Part shown: piece by piece, positions 34,382 through 48,175 of the stretch
Numbering within the stretch: the first letter of the stretch is position 1
Layout of the letters: the number at the start of each line of letters is the position of its first letter
Notes under the pieces: generated by a model
The model's input: the letters and a program-made list of their open reading frames with translations, nothing else
What the model was told of the DNA's origin: nothing
Databases searched by the model: none
Translations under genes and position numbers: made by a program
Assembly (NCBI GenBank): GCA_024734555.1
Contig: JANPWX010000028.1
Span: 1,399,840-1,463,839, forward strand
Length of the DNA stretch: 64,000 bases
DNA from: Trochalopteron elliotii
Taxonomy: Eukaryota; Chordata; Aves; Passeriformes; Leiothrichidae
Direction of reading: 5' to 3'

Positions 34382-36936
34382 AACCACTTGATCCCCCAAT
34401 ATTCTCTTTGATTTCTCACGCTTGTTTTCAAATTCACCATCCTGACTTAGGGTCTGAAAGCACCTTTCTGACATCAGAATTCTCTCCAGGGCATCAGCAA
34501 ACAGGATCTACAATTAAAGCAAAAGAACCCAAAGGGGTGAGCAGTAAGAATTTAATTTATGCCTTAGGATAGAAATATATGTACCTCACTGTTTCTACAT
34601 TTCCTTCTCTCTCACTTTTTTTTTTTAACTCTTCTTGCTTTAAACAAGACAGGAATTTTCTTTATGTACCCTTGGAGACCCTGAAGGAGGTGAAGAAGGT
34701 TGTGGTTATTGCTATCAGGTACAATCCAATCTTCATTTCAAATCTATTTTTGAAGAAAGAGTCCCATTTTTTGGAGAAACCCCAAAATCGTCAAGGGTGA
34801 TATTGTACACCATCAAGTAATAAAAATAGCACCAAACTTCTTAATAGTTTGAGGTTTTCTTTAAAATGGATGCTGACAGCTATTATGACACTGTCTTGCT
34901 ATTACAGTGTGGTGTAATGTGTGCTGCTCCACAGGGAGGTCGCTGTAGCTAATTTTCTCCAGTGTCTTTCTTTAGCACTGACAGCATTGCTCATTACTTT
35001 CTTTATTGGTACATTTAAATACCCTTGTAGCACCATTAAGTTTGAAATGGCTTTATTCTTTGTTCAGCAATATTTGTGTCTAACATATTTTCTCAGCCCA
35101 CCCTACAAGATTCTTTACAACAGATGTTACAGTGCAGTTGAAGGAATGTGAACCAAATTGTAGGTAATGGTCCATGCCTTGTTTTGTGTAAGCTGTGGTT
35201 TCTATAACTACTGTACATCTGCTTTATGCCATTTGCTGATCACTTTCTGTAGTTGTCTCAGTCTAGATATTTAAAGCATGCTGTACTGATTCTGCTCAGC
35301 ACAGCAATCTGACAATAACTCAATATGTGAACCAAGCTACAAATTTGGAAACATTTGAAAACAGCTGTTAAGTCTACACACTCATTCTCTGTCTACTATT
35401 GGCACAATGGCCACCCAACCAAAAATTGAAACAGACAGTAGTCCAGTCTCAGCAAAAGACTTGAAAACACAACTGAGATTGGGCGCAATTAGGCATGGCT
35501 TTTAACTGGTGGATAAATTGGGCTCCAGAGTGAAAACCCAGAGGCAGAGACAGCAAATCCCCCTGTACTCTGTACTTTCACCAGAAATAGAAATATTCTG
35601 GGTGATAGATATAATATTGTTAAGGCTGACGAAATTACCTGAGAGCTGTCCAAAGATAAATGTAATTTACTGTTTTTCTACTGAAGTCTTTCTTTCTGAC
35701 ATAGAAGCAGAGTAGCAGCCTCTTGGCCTTTCAAACTTTGCTTTCATTGAAGGATTTCCCCCTCTGTCCTGAAAACTCTGTTTCTAGTATTGAAAATAAT
35801 GCCATTTGGTTAAAACCCTGTGGTTAAAGAGTGACAGCAAGGGAGAATTTTTTGCAAGTTTTAGATCATATGTGTATGATTTTTTCCCTGACACTTTCTA
35901 TCAGATATACCAGCTGCTTTTTATGGATTTATTTGTTAGTGTAAATTTGCTTTTCTCAGTGTATAAGAGATGTGAAGAACTGCATTGGTCCATTCTGCCT
36001 CCATAGCCTACTTTCCAAAAGAAGTTGGGCTTAAGTGATTTGTTTTTCAGGGCTTGCTTTACAATTGCTCATTTGCCAGCTAATTTCAGCTGTGTTTGAC
36101 AAAAAGGTCAAAGTGTAGAGATCTCAAAGGTATTACAGGCCTGCAAACTAATTCTCCCTGGTTCCATTTCCCCCTGTGAAACAGCCAGATTAATTCCTCC
36201 ACTGATGAAAAGGCTGGAATGCTCAGCTGCATTGTTCCCCTGGGAGACAGCCTCTGGAAACAGGGTCTCTGACATGCTGCAACACATGGGTATGCCACTT
36301 TCTAGAACTAGATAGAACTAACTTCTGCTTCAGCTTTCCTGATAAAAACTTAGGATTCATATTAATTTTCAGCATTTTTTTCCATGAAATTCTAAGGTAT
36401 TTTTGGTCTTGATGGCAAAACAATGACACTCAAATCAGTTACAATGCACAAAAATTTCTCTATATTTAATTTATAAGCTCACTTATTTAAAAATGTAAGA
36501 AGGTATCCAGCAAACTAATTGTCTTCAGCAACAGCCATGTAGTAATGGCTGGGTTTTATTAGTTCATAATACTGGAGACATTCTGTTATAATCTGACATT
36601 ATGCACTTTCTGAAAAAAAAAAAAAAAAGACTAGTACAAATGCTCCCTTTCTCTCTTTTCAATTCTTCTCGAATATTAGACCCCACCTATGTTTTCTTTC
36701 AGATTCTGTATTTTAGAAAATGAAGAAATGAATGCTTACCATATATGAGAAATTGTGGCTCTAAGATAAGTGTAAATTAGATCTATTGGAAAAAAAGAAA
36801 TCAGATTCTTTACTCTGGGAAGAGTGTGAAAATTGGTAAGAAGAAAAACTTACTGAGATCTTACTTCCAGGGCAGAAGGGATTTTCTGGGTCAAAATAGG
36901 AACATTTTAATAATTAAATGGATGAGTTTAAGCTAA
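34382..36936. other. Intergenic, nothing recognised
   Basis: AT-rich, with a poly(A) run at about 36614-36628. Open frames are short and lack motifs. Confidence 0.6.
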
Positions 36937-36941
36937 GTATG

Positions 36942-37465
36942 TGTTGTGGTTTGAAAGCAAAACGAGCGAGAGGCTCCAAGTCAGAAATGCAATTTAATAG
37001 GAAGAAGAAAAAAGGATAAAATAAAATAAATGCAATAATACAAAAAAAACCACTGACAGAGTCAGAATACAACCTGAGTGGGATGATAGAAGCAGTGATC
37101 CCATAGAAAGGTCTGGTAGCTCTGATCCTTTGGAAATCCAGTGGGTAAGGTCCCCTATATTGTCCCAAATCCCAGATTATATCCAGGTGAGAATGTTTGG
37201 CTCCTCCCCCTGGGTGGAGCATCTCACAATGGGATAATGAGTCATACAGGGGGTCCTTGATGGCCCAATCAAGAGAGGTAACTCCCAGTGGGAGTTATCT
37301 ATGAGTCATGCAGCAGGCCATTAACAAAAGACCCATTAACAAAAGACACCTTAACAGAAGAGGGAAGGGGAACCTGGAAGAACGCTGCTTCAACAATTGG
37401 TTTCAACAGTTCATGAAGGTGGTGATAGAATACTTTGTGCATATCTTATACTACAACCCAGGGCA
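36942..37465 (-). mobile_element. Solo LTR of an endogenous retrovirus
   Basis: A 524-bp element bounded by TG and CA, flanked by the direct repeat GTATG (36937-36941 and 37466-37470). On the minus strand it starts TGCCCTGGGTTGTAG and ends CAAACCACAACA. In this orientation a TATA-like GGATATAATC lies inside (plus about 37175) and a TATTAAA polyadenylation-like signal sits near the end (plus about 36990-37000). No internal retroviral sequence is present, so it is probably the product of recombination between two LTRs. The family name was not determined; it resembles LTRs common in songbirds. The 5-bp duplication again suggests class III, unless the A shared before GTATG makes it 6 bp. Confidence 0.75.
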
Positions 37466-40400
37466 GTATGACCTAAGCAAGAAAAGCTGAGCCTCTTTGA
37501 GAGTGGGCTAGAAGAATTCAGGCTTGTTTTACTCTCACAGTGGATCACTGTGGGCCACAGTTTGCTCTATACACACTGCTGCAGCAAAGTACATAACTAG
37601 TTTTCCCCGGTTTGCTCAAAAAAAAAAAAGTATAATTTTCCATTTAGAAGTTTCCATGGCTGTGTTCCAGCAGTTCATGACATTGACATGGCAATAAAAT
37701 GTTTTTTGTGCTTCTGGCAGGAACTTCTTGCCCTCCAGGAAACAAGGAGCTGGTGGCTGCAAAGGGAAGATAAAGCCATGCTGGGGCAGAGGTGGCTGGG
37801 AGATGGCTCAGCAGGGCACAGCAGGGCAGCACCAGTTGGGTCAGAGATGAGTGACAGTTTCCTCCTCCTCCTGGCTGGGGTGTTGGGCATGGAGAGCTCG
37901 GGCAGTGGGTCAGGAATGCTGCTGCTGCCAAGTTGTTTTCTCCCCTCAGGAACACAGGCAGCTTGAAGGAGTCACTGGCCAAGCATGGGCAGTAATGGGG
38001 CTCCTCTCCAAATACAGCCCAACCCAATTACTCTCCTGTTTGCTGTTCCAGGAGAAGGAATGCTAAATGAGACTAATGTACACTTGTCAACCGGTGCGTG
38101 GTTCGATATGGCAGATCAGGTAAAGGGGTGGGTACTGCCAATAAAAGAGTATTTGCTACATGAGACAGCAACATTGACCTGGACATGTGTATCAGATTTA
38201 CTATTCAGTCTTTAATTTTTCTCCTCCTTTAGCACCATTGCTTCTAATCATAATATATTACCAGTTAGCCCAATATGACAATGTTTTAAGTTAGGGAAAA
38301 AACAATATTGGTGAGTTGGGGTTTTTTATTTCCTTGGATGCACAGAAAATCAGGAACATCACAGATATTTTAAGAATAAAATGCATCCTGATGCTATAGC
38401 AGCACGATCTGATTTTATGGCACTCTCTAAACCAGAAAACAAGTGGAGTGTTTTTATATAAGCAAATATGATTCAAGAATCTGAAGGAAAAGTTTTTTTT
38501 CTTTCTTGTACATACCTAAAGGATTTAAAGTAATTGCTGAGAGGTATGTGCTTATTGAATCCCCAACCTCACTGAAAGATTCAACCAGTCTGATTCCTTT
38601 TTTTACTTCTAGTTTTTCCAATATTTTACCGAGTATATAATTATAGTTTTATAGACAAATTATAGAGACTGTATCTGTTATATGATGTATCAAAAAAAAA
38701 AAAAAGGTATATCACATTTATATAAAATTCTTCTTCCAGTGCTGAGCTAACCCTTATACTTTCCCTGCAGCCAGAGAGGCAATGATCCAAAGCATGAACA
38801 GACTTTAATGCATTTACTTCAAGCAAAGGGTTATGACCCGGTTTAACTATGTCCTGGAGTCTAGTTTGACTGGCAAGCATGTCAGAGTTTGCAGGATTGG
38901 TGCCTTAATCCTCCAGGCCTTTCAGTGATATCTGACACTGTATTCACTCTGTCAGAGCTAATAAATGGCCCTGTGGATGATTATCTTTAAATACTATTGC
39001 CATTGAAAGTGAATTATTGATGGACATTACCTCACCATCTTTGAAGGTAGCTTTTACTTCTAATACATTAAAAAATAGACAAAATAAAAGATGGATATCA
39101 TCTTTTTTGGTCAAATAAAAAAAAGGTAATTGACTATTGCATATATTTAAATGTGACTGCTAGTCTGAATTAGAACATTATTTTTTGTAAATTTTTTATT
39201 CTTGTATTTGATTTTGCAATTAAATCAATGCATTTTTTTCTCAAAAAATGAAAGAAAGACCATACATTTTTTGCTTTTGTGAATCATTTGATGAATTAAA
39301 CTTAAGAAGATACTGCATAGCTTAATGTTAAAATATTGTCTTTCTGGTGCAAAGTGGGAAATTTCATTAGGAGGGTGATTTTTCTTCCTCTTGTGTGTTT
39401 GGAAGAGTGTAACCTGGGACTTAAGTGGCCACAAACACAGAGGAATGTTGAACAAGAGAAAAAAAATCTCTTTCTTACTGGCTGTGAGAAAGAAGAAAAT
39501 GGTTTGAAGCAGTCAAAATTTCTACCTTTACCTAATGTAGAAATACAGAAAAGGATCCAAAACTCCTTGTCCTAGAAGTAGAACTAAATAATTGCCTCCT
39601 TGCTTGACTGCAGGAGGAAAGTGAAGACTTTCACGGTTATTTTCAAAACCAGCTTACCTACTGAGCATGAAACCTGCCTGATAAGAAAACAGAGGAGAGC
39701 TCCTCCACTTTTTGGAGTTCACATGCCTGACTCAGAAAAATGCCTGCGGAGAAAAATATAGCTTCACACCACACACCTTCCTTTCTAGCATGTGGCTGCA
39801 GGCACCATAGTCAGCCCCAGCCCAGGTTAACTCTCACCTCTTCTGCAGCAGGCAGGGGCTGGAGCATGGGTGAGGCTCTGAGCTCTGTATGGAAATGGTG
39901 AACACCCAGCACGATGGGGTTAGCACACAATTAGTGGGAAAGCCTAGGGAGAGCACCCAGCTCTCTATCAGCCATGGCACCAGGCCAACTCATCTCTGTG
40001 CTTTCATGGCCCCAGGGACCTTGCATGCCTTACCAAGCCTCTCTGAACCTCTTGAGCACTTCATGCTCTCTACTGTACACTGGAACCAGAGACAGTATGT
40101 CTCGGGATATGGAATGGATGTCTGCTACTCTGGGACAGTGCACTTCATGATTTTATACCAGAAGTACTGTTCCTTAGCACAGTGTAGAGAATTGAGAATC
40201 ATGCTTCCGTATTTTGGAAACCTACTCAGGAGGAATTGTCCTACAAGGAACAGCAGGAGTACCATTATATAGAGAAATTTCCCCTTCCTCCCCTGCCAGA
40301 AGAAGAGCAAACCTGTGCTGCTTTTATCCATTGAAGAACTCAAGGCTTGCCTTTCTGGCTTCCCTGCCTCCCTGAGACCACTGATCATTGTTAGTGTATG

Positions 40401-41934
40401 TCACAAATATGTCATTTGTGAAGCACTGAAACAAACTCTGGCATTCAGATTGGGAAGCTGCTGTAGCTGGGGTTTCTGCTTCTGAAACCTGCCCTCCTCA
40501 CTCACTGTGGGACCATCTCTCTGCTTCAAAGTGGGCTGAAGATGGAGAGGCATGTGAGGAATGCTGAGCTGTCGAATCACTTAGCTCCTCAGTTCATTCC
40601 TGGATCCCTGCAGCAACACTACATATAAACTAGGATTTTGGGGGTTGATTTTTCTTTCAATTTTGAGGCAACTTCTGAATCAAAGTTAGTTCTCTTGAAA
40701 AGAAAACCCATGAACAGACCATTGAATTCCACAGTCTAATCCAGGCCAGAGCATTTGGGTGTAAATCACACCAAGCTTGGCTCCATTCATGCATAATAGT
40801 CTTGTTACATCATCCCAGCAAACACTGGGAATTTGCTGATGTGGAAATCATCATAGTGTGGGACCAAAGGACAATCAGACAGGACAGAAGCATGGAAAAA
40901 TTAATTCCAGAGACGTATAACTATATCTGTAGATAAATAGATACAGAGAGTTCTGTGTGTGTATGTATTTATAGCCACAGGCATAAGCAGTTTATTTTTC
41001 TGAGGGGGTTGTATGACAAGCACTATTTTCCATTTACATGATGAAGAGATGCATGTTTGCAGTAAGGCTGTATTAAAAAATCTGGGTACCGTGGTGCTGG
41101 TCCAAAACAGGGAGCTGAGAAATGGGCAGCAGCTGCTTCCTGCTCAGCTCTTCTCCTGCTACTGCATTAAATACAGAGAGCAATTGCTGGTCACTTCATC
41201 TGTCTGTTTCCCTGATTAATAAACAGATGGTCAGGACTTGAACCTAGTGCTTATGCTTGGATCGGTGATCACAGGACTTGGTGTTGCCATATTTCAGGTG
41301 TTTTCCATTGAAAAGCAGCTGTTGGGACTCAGTGCTGGTGGGACACCCAGGGAAGACTTGGTGAAATGGTTGTGCAGAGTGGGTGCAATCACTCTGTTCT
41401 AGCAGCAGCCAGTCCCAAACAGTCTGGACACCACCCACCTTGTACCTTGATTGGCCTGAGAACAAGCACTGTTCTCTAGGACAAAAATCTTTAGCAGTGG
41501 ACATGTAGCCACAGAGCAAAACAGTTCTCATCCTCAGATCTGTCCTTTGAAGGTGTCCAACCCTGTTGATATGATGGGAAGTATAGAATAGCCAGAGGAT
41601 AACAAAGACAACACAAGTGGTTGAAGAAATATTAGGTCTCACCTCCCTTCTCTGTCTGCATAGAAAGGCAGGCAAAATATTTTCAAAAAGAGTAATAGGG
41701 TAGAAATTGCCTTTTCATTTTTTGACTGACAATGGGAAATTTCTAGGTAGTTGTGCTGGATTTTCAGAATAATCTACCTTAGGTTGTTTATTATTAAAAT
41801 AATTAATCAGGTAGATAACTAAACAGCTCTTCATCATTCCTTCCTGTGATACAATTCTTCTAGTATTATGGACAATTATTTTCTAGCATAATCAAAGTTT
41901 GCTGCTTCTGGTCACCTCTTTCCCACCACTTACT

Positions 41935-42132
41935 TGCTGTAAGAGATTAGTAATGCACATCTCCAACAATGTGTGCAGTTCCTCATAAGGGTACTGTAAT
42001 TTGGCATGTCCGTGCTGATCTCTCTGCTCAGTTTTTTCAGATGTCAGAAGCTCCACCTTATCCTTCTGCACAATCACAAGTAAAAATAACTGTTTCCCTA
42101 GCTTTTGGAGACTGATCTGGTTTCTTTTATCC
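41935..42132 (-). CDS. Candidate coding exon G (unproven)
   Basis: On the minus strand a frame is open across about 66 codons and ends at a perfect donor (CAGCAA followed by GTAAGTGG). The peptide includes LGKQLFLLVIVQKDKVELL and QYPYEELHTLLEM, amphipathic and cytosolic in character. No convincing acceptor is seen; candidates are GAAACCAG near 42117 and TTGAAG near 42138, both with poor pyrimidine tracts. It could be a first coding exon or chance: perfect GTAAGT sites are expected several times per strand in a window this size. No family recognised. Confidence 0.22.
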
Positions 42133-42785
42133 CACATTTCTTCAATTTTTGTTTACATATCAGTACAAGCCCCACTTCTCCTATTCCAATCTTTGAAACA
42201 CAAGTAAAATGCTGAAATGTTTATCACGGTCATGATTTTAGGCATTTCCCAATACCTGCAGAAAGGGGCACTGTATTCATTTTTTCCTTAACATGGCAGC
42301 CAGGCCCCCATCTCTCAAGGTAGCAATTTCTTGATAGAGATCTCTCAGTTACAGCTGGAGAGTGCTCAAAGGAGAGAAAGAGTAGGTGAATAACCAGAAT
42401 CAAAGTTGGAAGCTGTTGATTCCCTTTGGATAACATCCTACCCATCAACAGATCTGGGCAAAGCAGTAGTTCCTGGCTCTTGCTGCCTTCCTGCAGCTGC
42501 TCTGGCAAGGCCCCACAGGAGCTGGGGCTGATGGCTCACACCCTGGCCATCTGCAGCAGCACTGGAGGAACCTGCTGGGCAGCACTGCCCAGCTTGGCAC
42601 AGCCTGTGAGCTGTGCCTTGCCTCAGTGCAATGCCTCTCGGAACTGTGTGGGCTGCTTGTTCCCAATGTCACTCTTTGGCTAAAAAATTAGGCAGGGTGG
42701 TATTTGGTACCCTTCATCCATCTCTGAGCATGGGAATAGAGGATTCAGCCTGTCTGAGTGCAGGAAAATACTTGGAGTTGAGTAT

Positions 42786-42823
42786 AATTGTTCTAAGGCT
42801 ATTGAATTGTTCTAAGGCTACTG
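42786..42823 (+). repeat. Two-copy 19-bp tandem repeat
   Basis: AATTGTTCTAAGGCTATTG is followed directly by the same unit with one change (ATTG to ACTG). A small local duplication. Confidence 0.85.
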
Positions 42824-45800
42824 AATCAGAGTAGCTATGTCTACCTCAGTTCAAACAATGAAATTCTGAGCATCATTTTCCTGGTGTCCTAGGAAATAAT
42901 CTTCTGGTCACTTCCTCAGCTGTTGCTTATAACTTATGAGAGTATATGCTCTTTTAATTAATAATTCAGGAATTACATTTATTACAGAGCATTAGGCTCC
43001 CAGAGGAGTTGAGAAGCTCTCTCTCAAATTCCCAGAGCAACCCAAAGAACTGTCTCAGGTCTACTCTCCTTTAACATCTCCATCCTAAAACTTAACACAT
43101 TAATGATTTAAAGAGTGTAGAAAATTATTGCATATGCAATAATACCTTCAAATTTAGAAGTATCAAGTTTTTTAATCCATATTATTGAATTCCCAGCAGT
43201 GGCATTTTTCTTTTCTTTTACTATGGCTTTTTCAGACTTTTTTAGTTATATTGTAACTTTTACCCTACGACTGCTTTACCTTTGCTTTGATATTTTATTT
43301 AGTTAGTCTTTGAACATATAGGCTGTTCATACAACCAAAGGAACAGGGTAACTAGATTGACCCCAGACTAAGTGAGGAGAGCGTGAACAATTACCAGGCA
43401 GCAATAAATTTCTCATTATGAATCTGAGTTGGTGATTCCTCTCATGGAACTCTTAGGGGTTCTTTTGAGGAATATAGTACTTTATTTTATATAAAACGGA
43501 TTAATATCAAAATATGTTAAAAATAACCAGTGGAAGGGAACTTATCACCTAACAGAAAAATAGTGCAGTATGCAAGGCCCAGGGCTGCCCTAAGGTGCTC
43601 TTAAATTCCTCTACTGCCATGACACTTTTTACTGAAAATTACTGAGTTCAGAGATTCTGGAGAAGAGATGTAAGGTGTCCAAAGTCCATTTCTTCAGTTA
43701 GATCCATGGGCAGGATAAAAATGTGTTTGTATGGATCTCTGCTAGATTAATTTAGTGTGAGATGGAGCAGAAGCACTACCTAATATAAGGCTTTCCTGTA
43801 CCAGGTCCTGCTCAGTCACCACAGCAAATCTTTCCTCAAATATTTCTGTCACTGGGGGGAAATGAGCAATGTCATGAGGAAAGGAGGTTTATCCTTTATT
43901 TTGAAAACTACTGCATTGGTCTAATTGTAAATAGTGATAGTGAAACTCACGTGACTTCTCAGGAAAGACAAAAGCCTTTTTATTTTCCCTCATTTTTTCT
44001 GAGAAACACAATGTATGGGGTTTATGCTGCAGCAGCAGACTCACCTCATTCCTGTGATGAGTATAGAAGACTTAGAGGACATAAATGGAAAAATCCATGC
44101 TACAGAGCTAATTGGCTCTGTGTGGTCCCAAAAGAGTGAGACTAATATTGTACGGGAAATCCCCTGCTGTTGCACCAGCAACAGTCCATCTTCACTGCGT
44201 CACTGGCAGCAGGGCTCCCCTGGACTGGGATCAAGGATTCCCACTGTTGTGCTGTCTGGATCAAGCCTGTGTTGGGTTCTACAAACTTGTGGAGAAAATT
44301 AAAGGTAGGTTTCTCGGTATAAAAGGACATATGTAGAAGTAAAGAGTAGATGGGGAACTGTGGCCCTCCAGCCAACATTGTAGGGAGAGGAGAGTTAAAT
44401 CTCCCTAAATTTTTGTGGAGTTTTCTCAACAAAACCAACAAGTTTTTCCAACTTAAATGTTTTTCTAACTTAAATTCCCTGCAGCACCCAGTACCATAGT
44501 TTATGTTCATGCATATAAGAAATACGCTCTATGCTATTTTTTAAGCCGAAGCAGTTCACTGTGCAGTGCACCAGCCGATGCTGCTGCCTTGTTAGAAATG
44601 TGTAGGGCCACAGTGACAGGTCACACTAAATAAAGCTCTCTGTGGGTTTCTGTACTTGGGAGTACTATATGCTCTTACTGTCCATCACCACCTGCATCAG
44701 GAAACACATGAACTCACTATTTTTGTCCACATTCAAACCGGTCATAAATTTTTATACCCTAGTTTACTAAACTTTCCCATACAAATGCTGCTGCAAGCAG
44801 AATAATGAAGCACACCAGCTCATGTTTCAAATGCAACTCAGTTCAGCTAGTAATTTATCATGGGATCTTTAGCAGACCTCTTTTTGCAGGCCTCATTTTG
44901 GTCTGCTCATGAGGCACACACCCTCACTAAAGACTCCCATGTGTTCTGGCTCAGAGGGATGCGATTTGGTGGGCACTGCCCTGAGATGAGTGAATGTGCT
45001 CATTAAAAATGATTTCTGGTATGAAATGGAGACAAGTGGCACTTAGAGCATCTCCTTGTTGTGACCCTCCTTCTCCCTGAGGAGGTAGGATGTGCAAACA
45101 TGGCTCAGAGTAATGATAACTTATTAGAGAGAATGAGCACAGGCTGGAGGCAGGGAAAGGATTTTTTGGATTTTGCTCTATTCAATGTATGTTCCTACAT
45201 ACTTGACTTGCATAAGCGAAATTGCCTGACGAGACTCAAAAATTTGCATTTCTGAGTATACAAGAGGAATGGTCTTCAGCTAATCAAATCAATAAAATGC
45301 AGCATCTCTGTGGGTGGATTAAAATGCAATTAAAATGGGATTTCTTTTTCAAAACTGTTCCTTTTAAATATGTGTCTTCAGACGGTAAGATTCAGCATAA
45401 ATTTAGACAGGTTATAAAATTCTTTCCTCAGGAGGCTGGATTACAACATGGAACTAAATGTAAATAATTTGATTTTCTATTAGGTTATTTTTTTCCTTTT
45501 ACACCATGTTACTACATTTGATTAACTTTTCCTAACAAAATTAAATAAAGTGGATATCCTGTCACATGTCACAGACCATATCATACCAAGTGAGGAAAGT
45601 CATGCACTGTATATGTTATTTAACTGTTCAAGTACAGAGTTTGCTGCAAATAAATGAAGTAATGTTTTCCTCACTACTAAGGTATATCAGATATTCTAAA
45701 TGCGTGTTAGAATATGTCAGTAGGCTCTACACTTGAATCATGAGGCTTTATCTGTCTGGTAGTTGCAATACTCAGTTTGAAACTCAGAGATGGCTTTATA

Positions 45801-47749
45801 TGATGAAGTTTGAAAAACATTTTTAACATATCATCTCTTCCTGTTTTAAATGGAAATTACTGTTTCTATGTATGTTATTGCTTTGAAATATTTTAGTTTG
45901 TAGAAACGACCAAGGAAGTTGCTAACAAAAAGCCCTAAAGCATGATAATTACTGCTAACTTTCTCTGCTTGCCCCTTTCTTCACAGTGTGTTTCTTCCAG
46001 CAAAACACTCTGCAACAAAATGGAAAAGCTGAACCTTTCCCTCTGGAAGCCTTTTAAAAGGGACGGTATAAATGTTTTATATTGCATCTCAGGGTATTAT
46101 GCAGCTTCCCCAGGAGGCCAAGTGTTCAATAGGCAACCATCAAAGTGCTGTAGGTTAGTTACCTGCTTCCTCATTTACCTGCATGATCATGACATCCCTT
46201 ACACTAACCACCAGTAATGAGTGGCAAGGAGAGTAATGTCTTTGGCTGTATGAACACCTCTCATGGAGACAATTATACTTGCAAATGAAGAGATCTTTCT
46301 GACACTGGTATTTTTCTACATCTCATCGCTGCTGATCAGCATGAAGAGCCTTTACAGAGAGCTCCCATTTCCATCTTAAGGGGTCTTTTTCCATGGTTAT
46401 TTTATTGTTAAAAGAGACAATTTTATAAACTTGTGAGCTTCCTCTTCTCCTTGACAGTCCATCATTCACCCTCTCTCTTTACAGCCACAAAAGTCCTAGT
46501 GATTTTTCATTAAAATGGCCAGGCACATTAGGCATTGGTCAGGCAGTAAAAGAAAGTTATTTTTTAAAAAAATCTTAATTTGTTGGTTTTTTTTCCCCTC
46601 TAGCTATACTGAGAGTGACACCATAGCTCTTCCTTGAGCAAAAAGATAATTCTGAGTGAGCCTACAGAGTTTATGAGTGAGGTCTACCATGCAACCAAAG
46701 GCACGTGTAGCAAAGGAGTCAACTCCTGTGTCTGTCTAAAAATTCCATCTGGAAAACCCAGGACAGCCATGTCTCCATGTGATCCCAATAAGCACCTTTC
46801 CACCTCATGTGAGACCTAATTGCGCAGAACAACCTCCAGACCCCATTCCCTCTCACTTCTGCCACATTAGGTTCTATGCTGATATTTTTATTGTCAAAAA
46901 ACCTACAGACAATTACACTGTAGAGGGCTAGCAAAGATTTTGGCCACGATCTTTGCAACCCATGACAGTTCATAAGGAACAGGACGGCATTAAATGATAC
47001 CATGGATACAGCTGTGATCATGGTAAGGCAAACCTTCACTGCTTGGAAAGTGACGGGTAAAAAGTAATTCGATACTACTGTTCAAATTTTAATAGTATTT
47101 GTTAAACTTCAGAATTAACATCTACAGCTATTAATGAAGGCAGTTTCCATCTCTTAGAATTACCACCAGAAACTCCCCTGTCTGAATCTGAAGGTGACCT
47201 TTGTAACTGTAGAGGCGAGGTATTAATGAAAGCTAATTCATTAACTAATTAATGGAAGCTAATTATGCCAGAGCTTAAAAGGAGTTGTGGAACTACATAT
47301 TGTGCTTGTATTACTGCATTAAACATTGAGCTGTGGCTTGTGTCAACAAGCTTAGGTCAGTAGACTATAGGGAACTCTTGGTGATGAAGTGTAAAATGTG
47401 ATAAATTTCTCCATGCCAGTAAAATTTCTTTAATAAGGCTACATTTAATGAACAAACCTTGTATAACACAAAACATATAGATGATGAATAACAGTTTCAT
47501 ATTATATAAGTAAAAATATAGCTTTTACAGTTTTCTTTAATAATTACTTTGCAAATACTACCAGTGAAAAATTCAGTGAGAATGCATTTTAATGAACTGT
47601 ATTTTACAGCATGAAGTACTGTTTCACTGCTTCATAAAAGCATCTTTTTGTTGGATAATAAACGATGCAGAACTGATGTGATCACTTTAATGAAGAAGGC
47701 CAACTTTAGTGTTACTAAATAACTATACTGAAAATTGTGCTGATTGCCA

Positions 47750-48175
47750 AAGCTCAGCTGGAGCTGAAGCTGGCCAGAACTGTAGGCGACAATAAAAAGA
47801 GATTTTTCAAATATATTAATGGCAATAGGCAGTGTAAAAATAACATCAGCCCATTACAGGGAGAGGATGGTCACCTCACAAACAGACAAGGCACAGGTGT
47901 TTAATGCATTCTTTGCCTCTGTCCTAAACATTGATGACGGACCTAGGGGCTCTCAATGCCCTGAGCTGGAGGACCATGACTGCGAGAATGATCAACTAAC
48001 AGCTGACCCTGAAACTGTGTGGGATCTGCTGCCCTAGCTAGATATCTGCAAATCTATAGGGCCTGATAGGATTCATCCAAGAATCTTCAAAGAGCTGGCT
48101 GATGTCATCCCAAAGGCTCTCTCACTGATTTGGAAATCTGGAGAGGTTCCAGCTGACAGGAAGCTATTGATGATC
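47750..48175 (+). mobile_element. CR1 LINE ORF2 fragment (3'-truncated)
   Basis: Resembles the start of the CR1 reverse transcriptase domain: 'aaagagatttttcaaatata', then a decayed reading including CKSIGPDRIHPRIFKELADV at about 48050-48110. It lacks the CR1 3' end, so it is an internal remnant, broken at both ends, with in-frame stops. Confidence 0.8.

Larger units (their letters stand above)
37471..47749. other. Gene-poor intergenic DNA
   Basis: No recognised gene. Two locally GC-rich patches stand out, 37690-37980 and 42460-42650, without repeat signatures I know. A 19-base unit is tandemly duplicated at 42786-42823. One minus-strand open segment with a perfect donor, at about 41935-42132, is listed separately. 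Poly(A) runs lie near 37617-37629 and 38690-38706. Confidence 0.6.

Noticed and set aside
37690..37980. GC-rich patch with overlapping 71-127-codon frames on both strands
   Set aside because: Frames disagree with each other, show no motif, and reflect base composition only.
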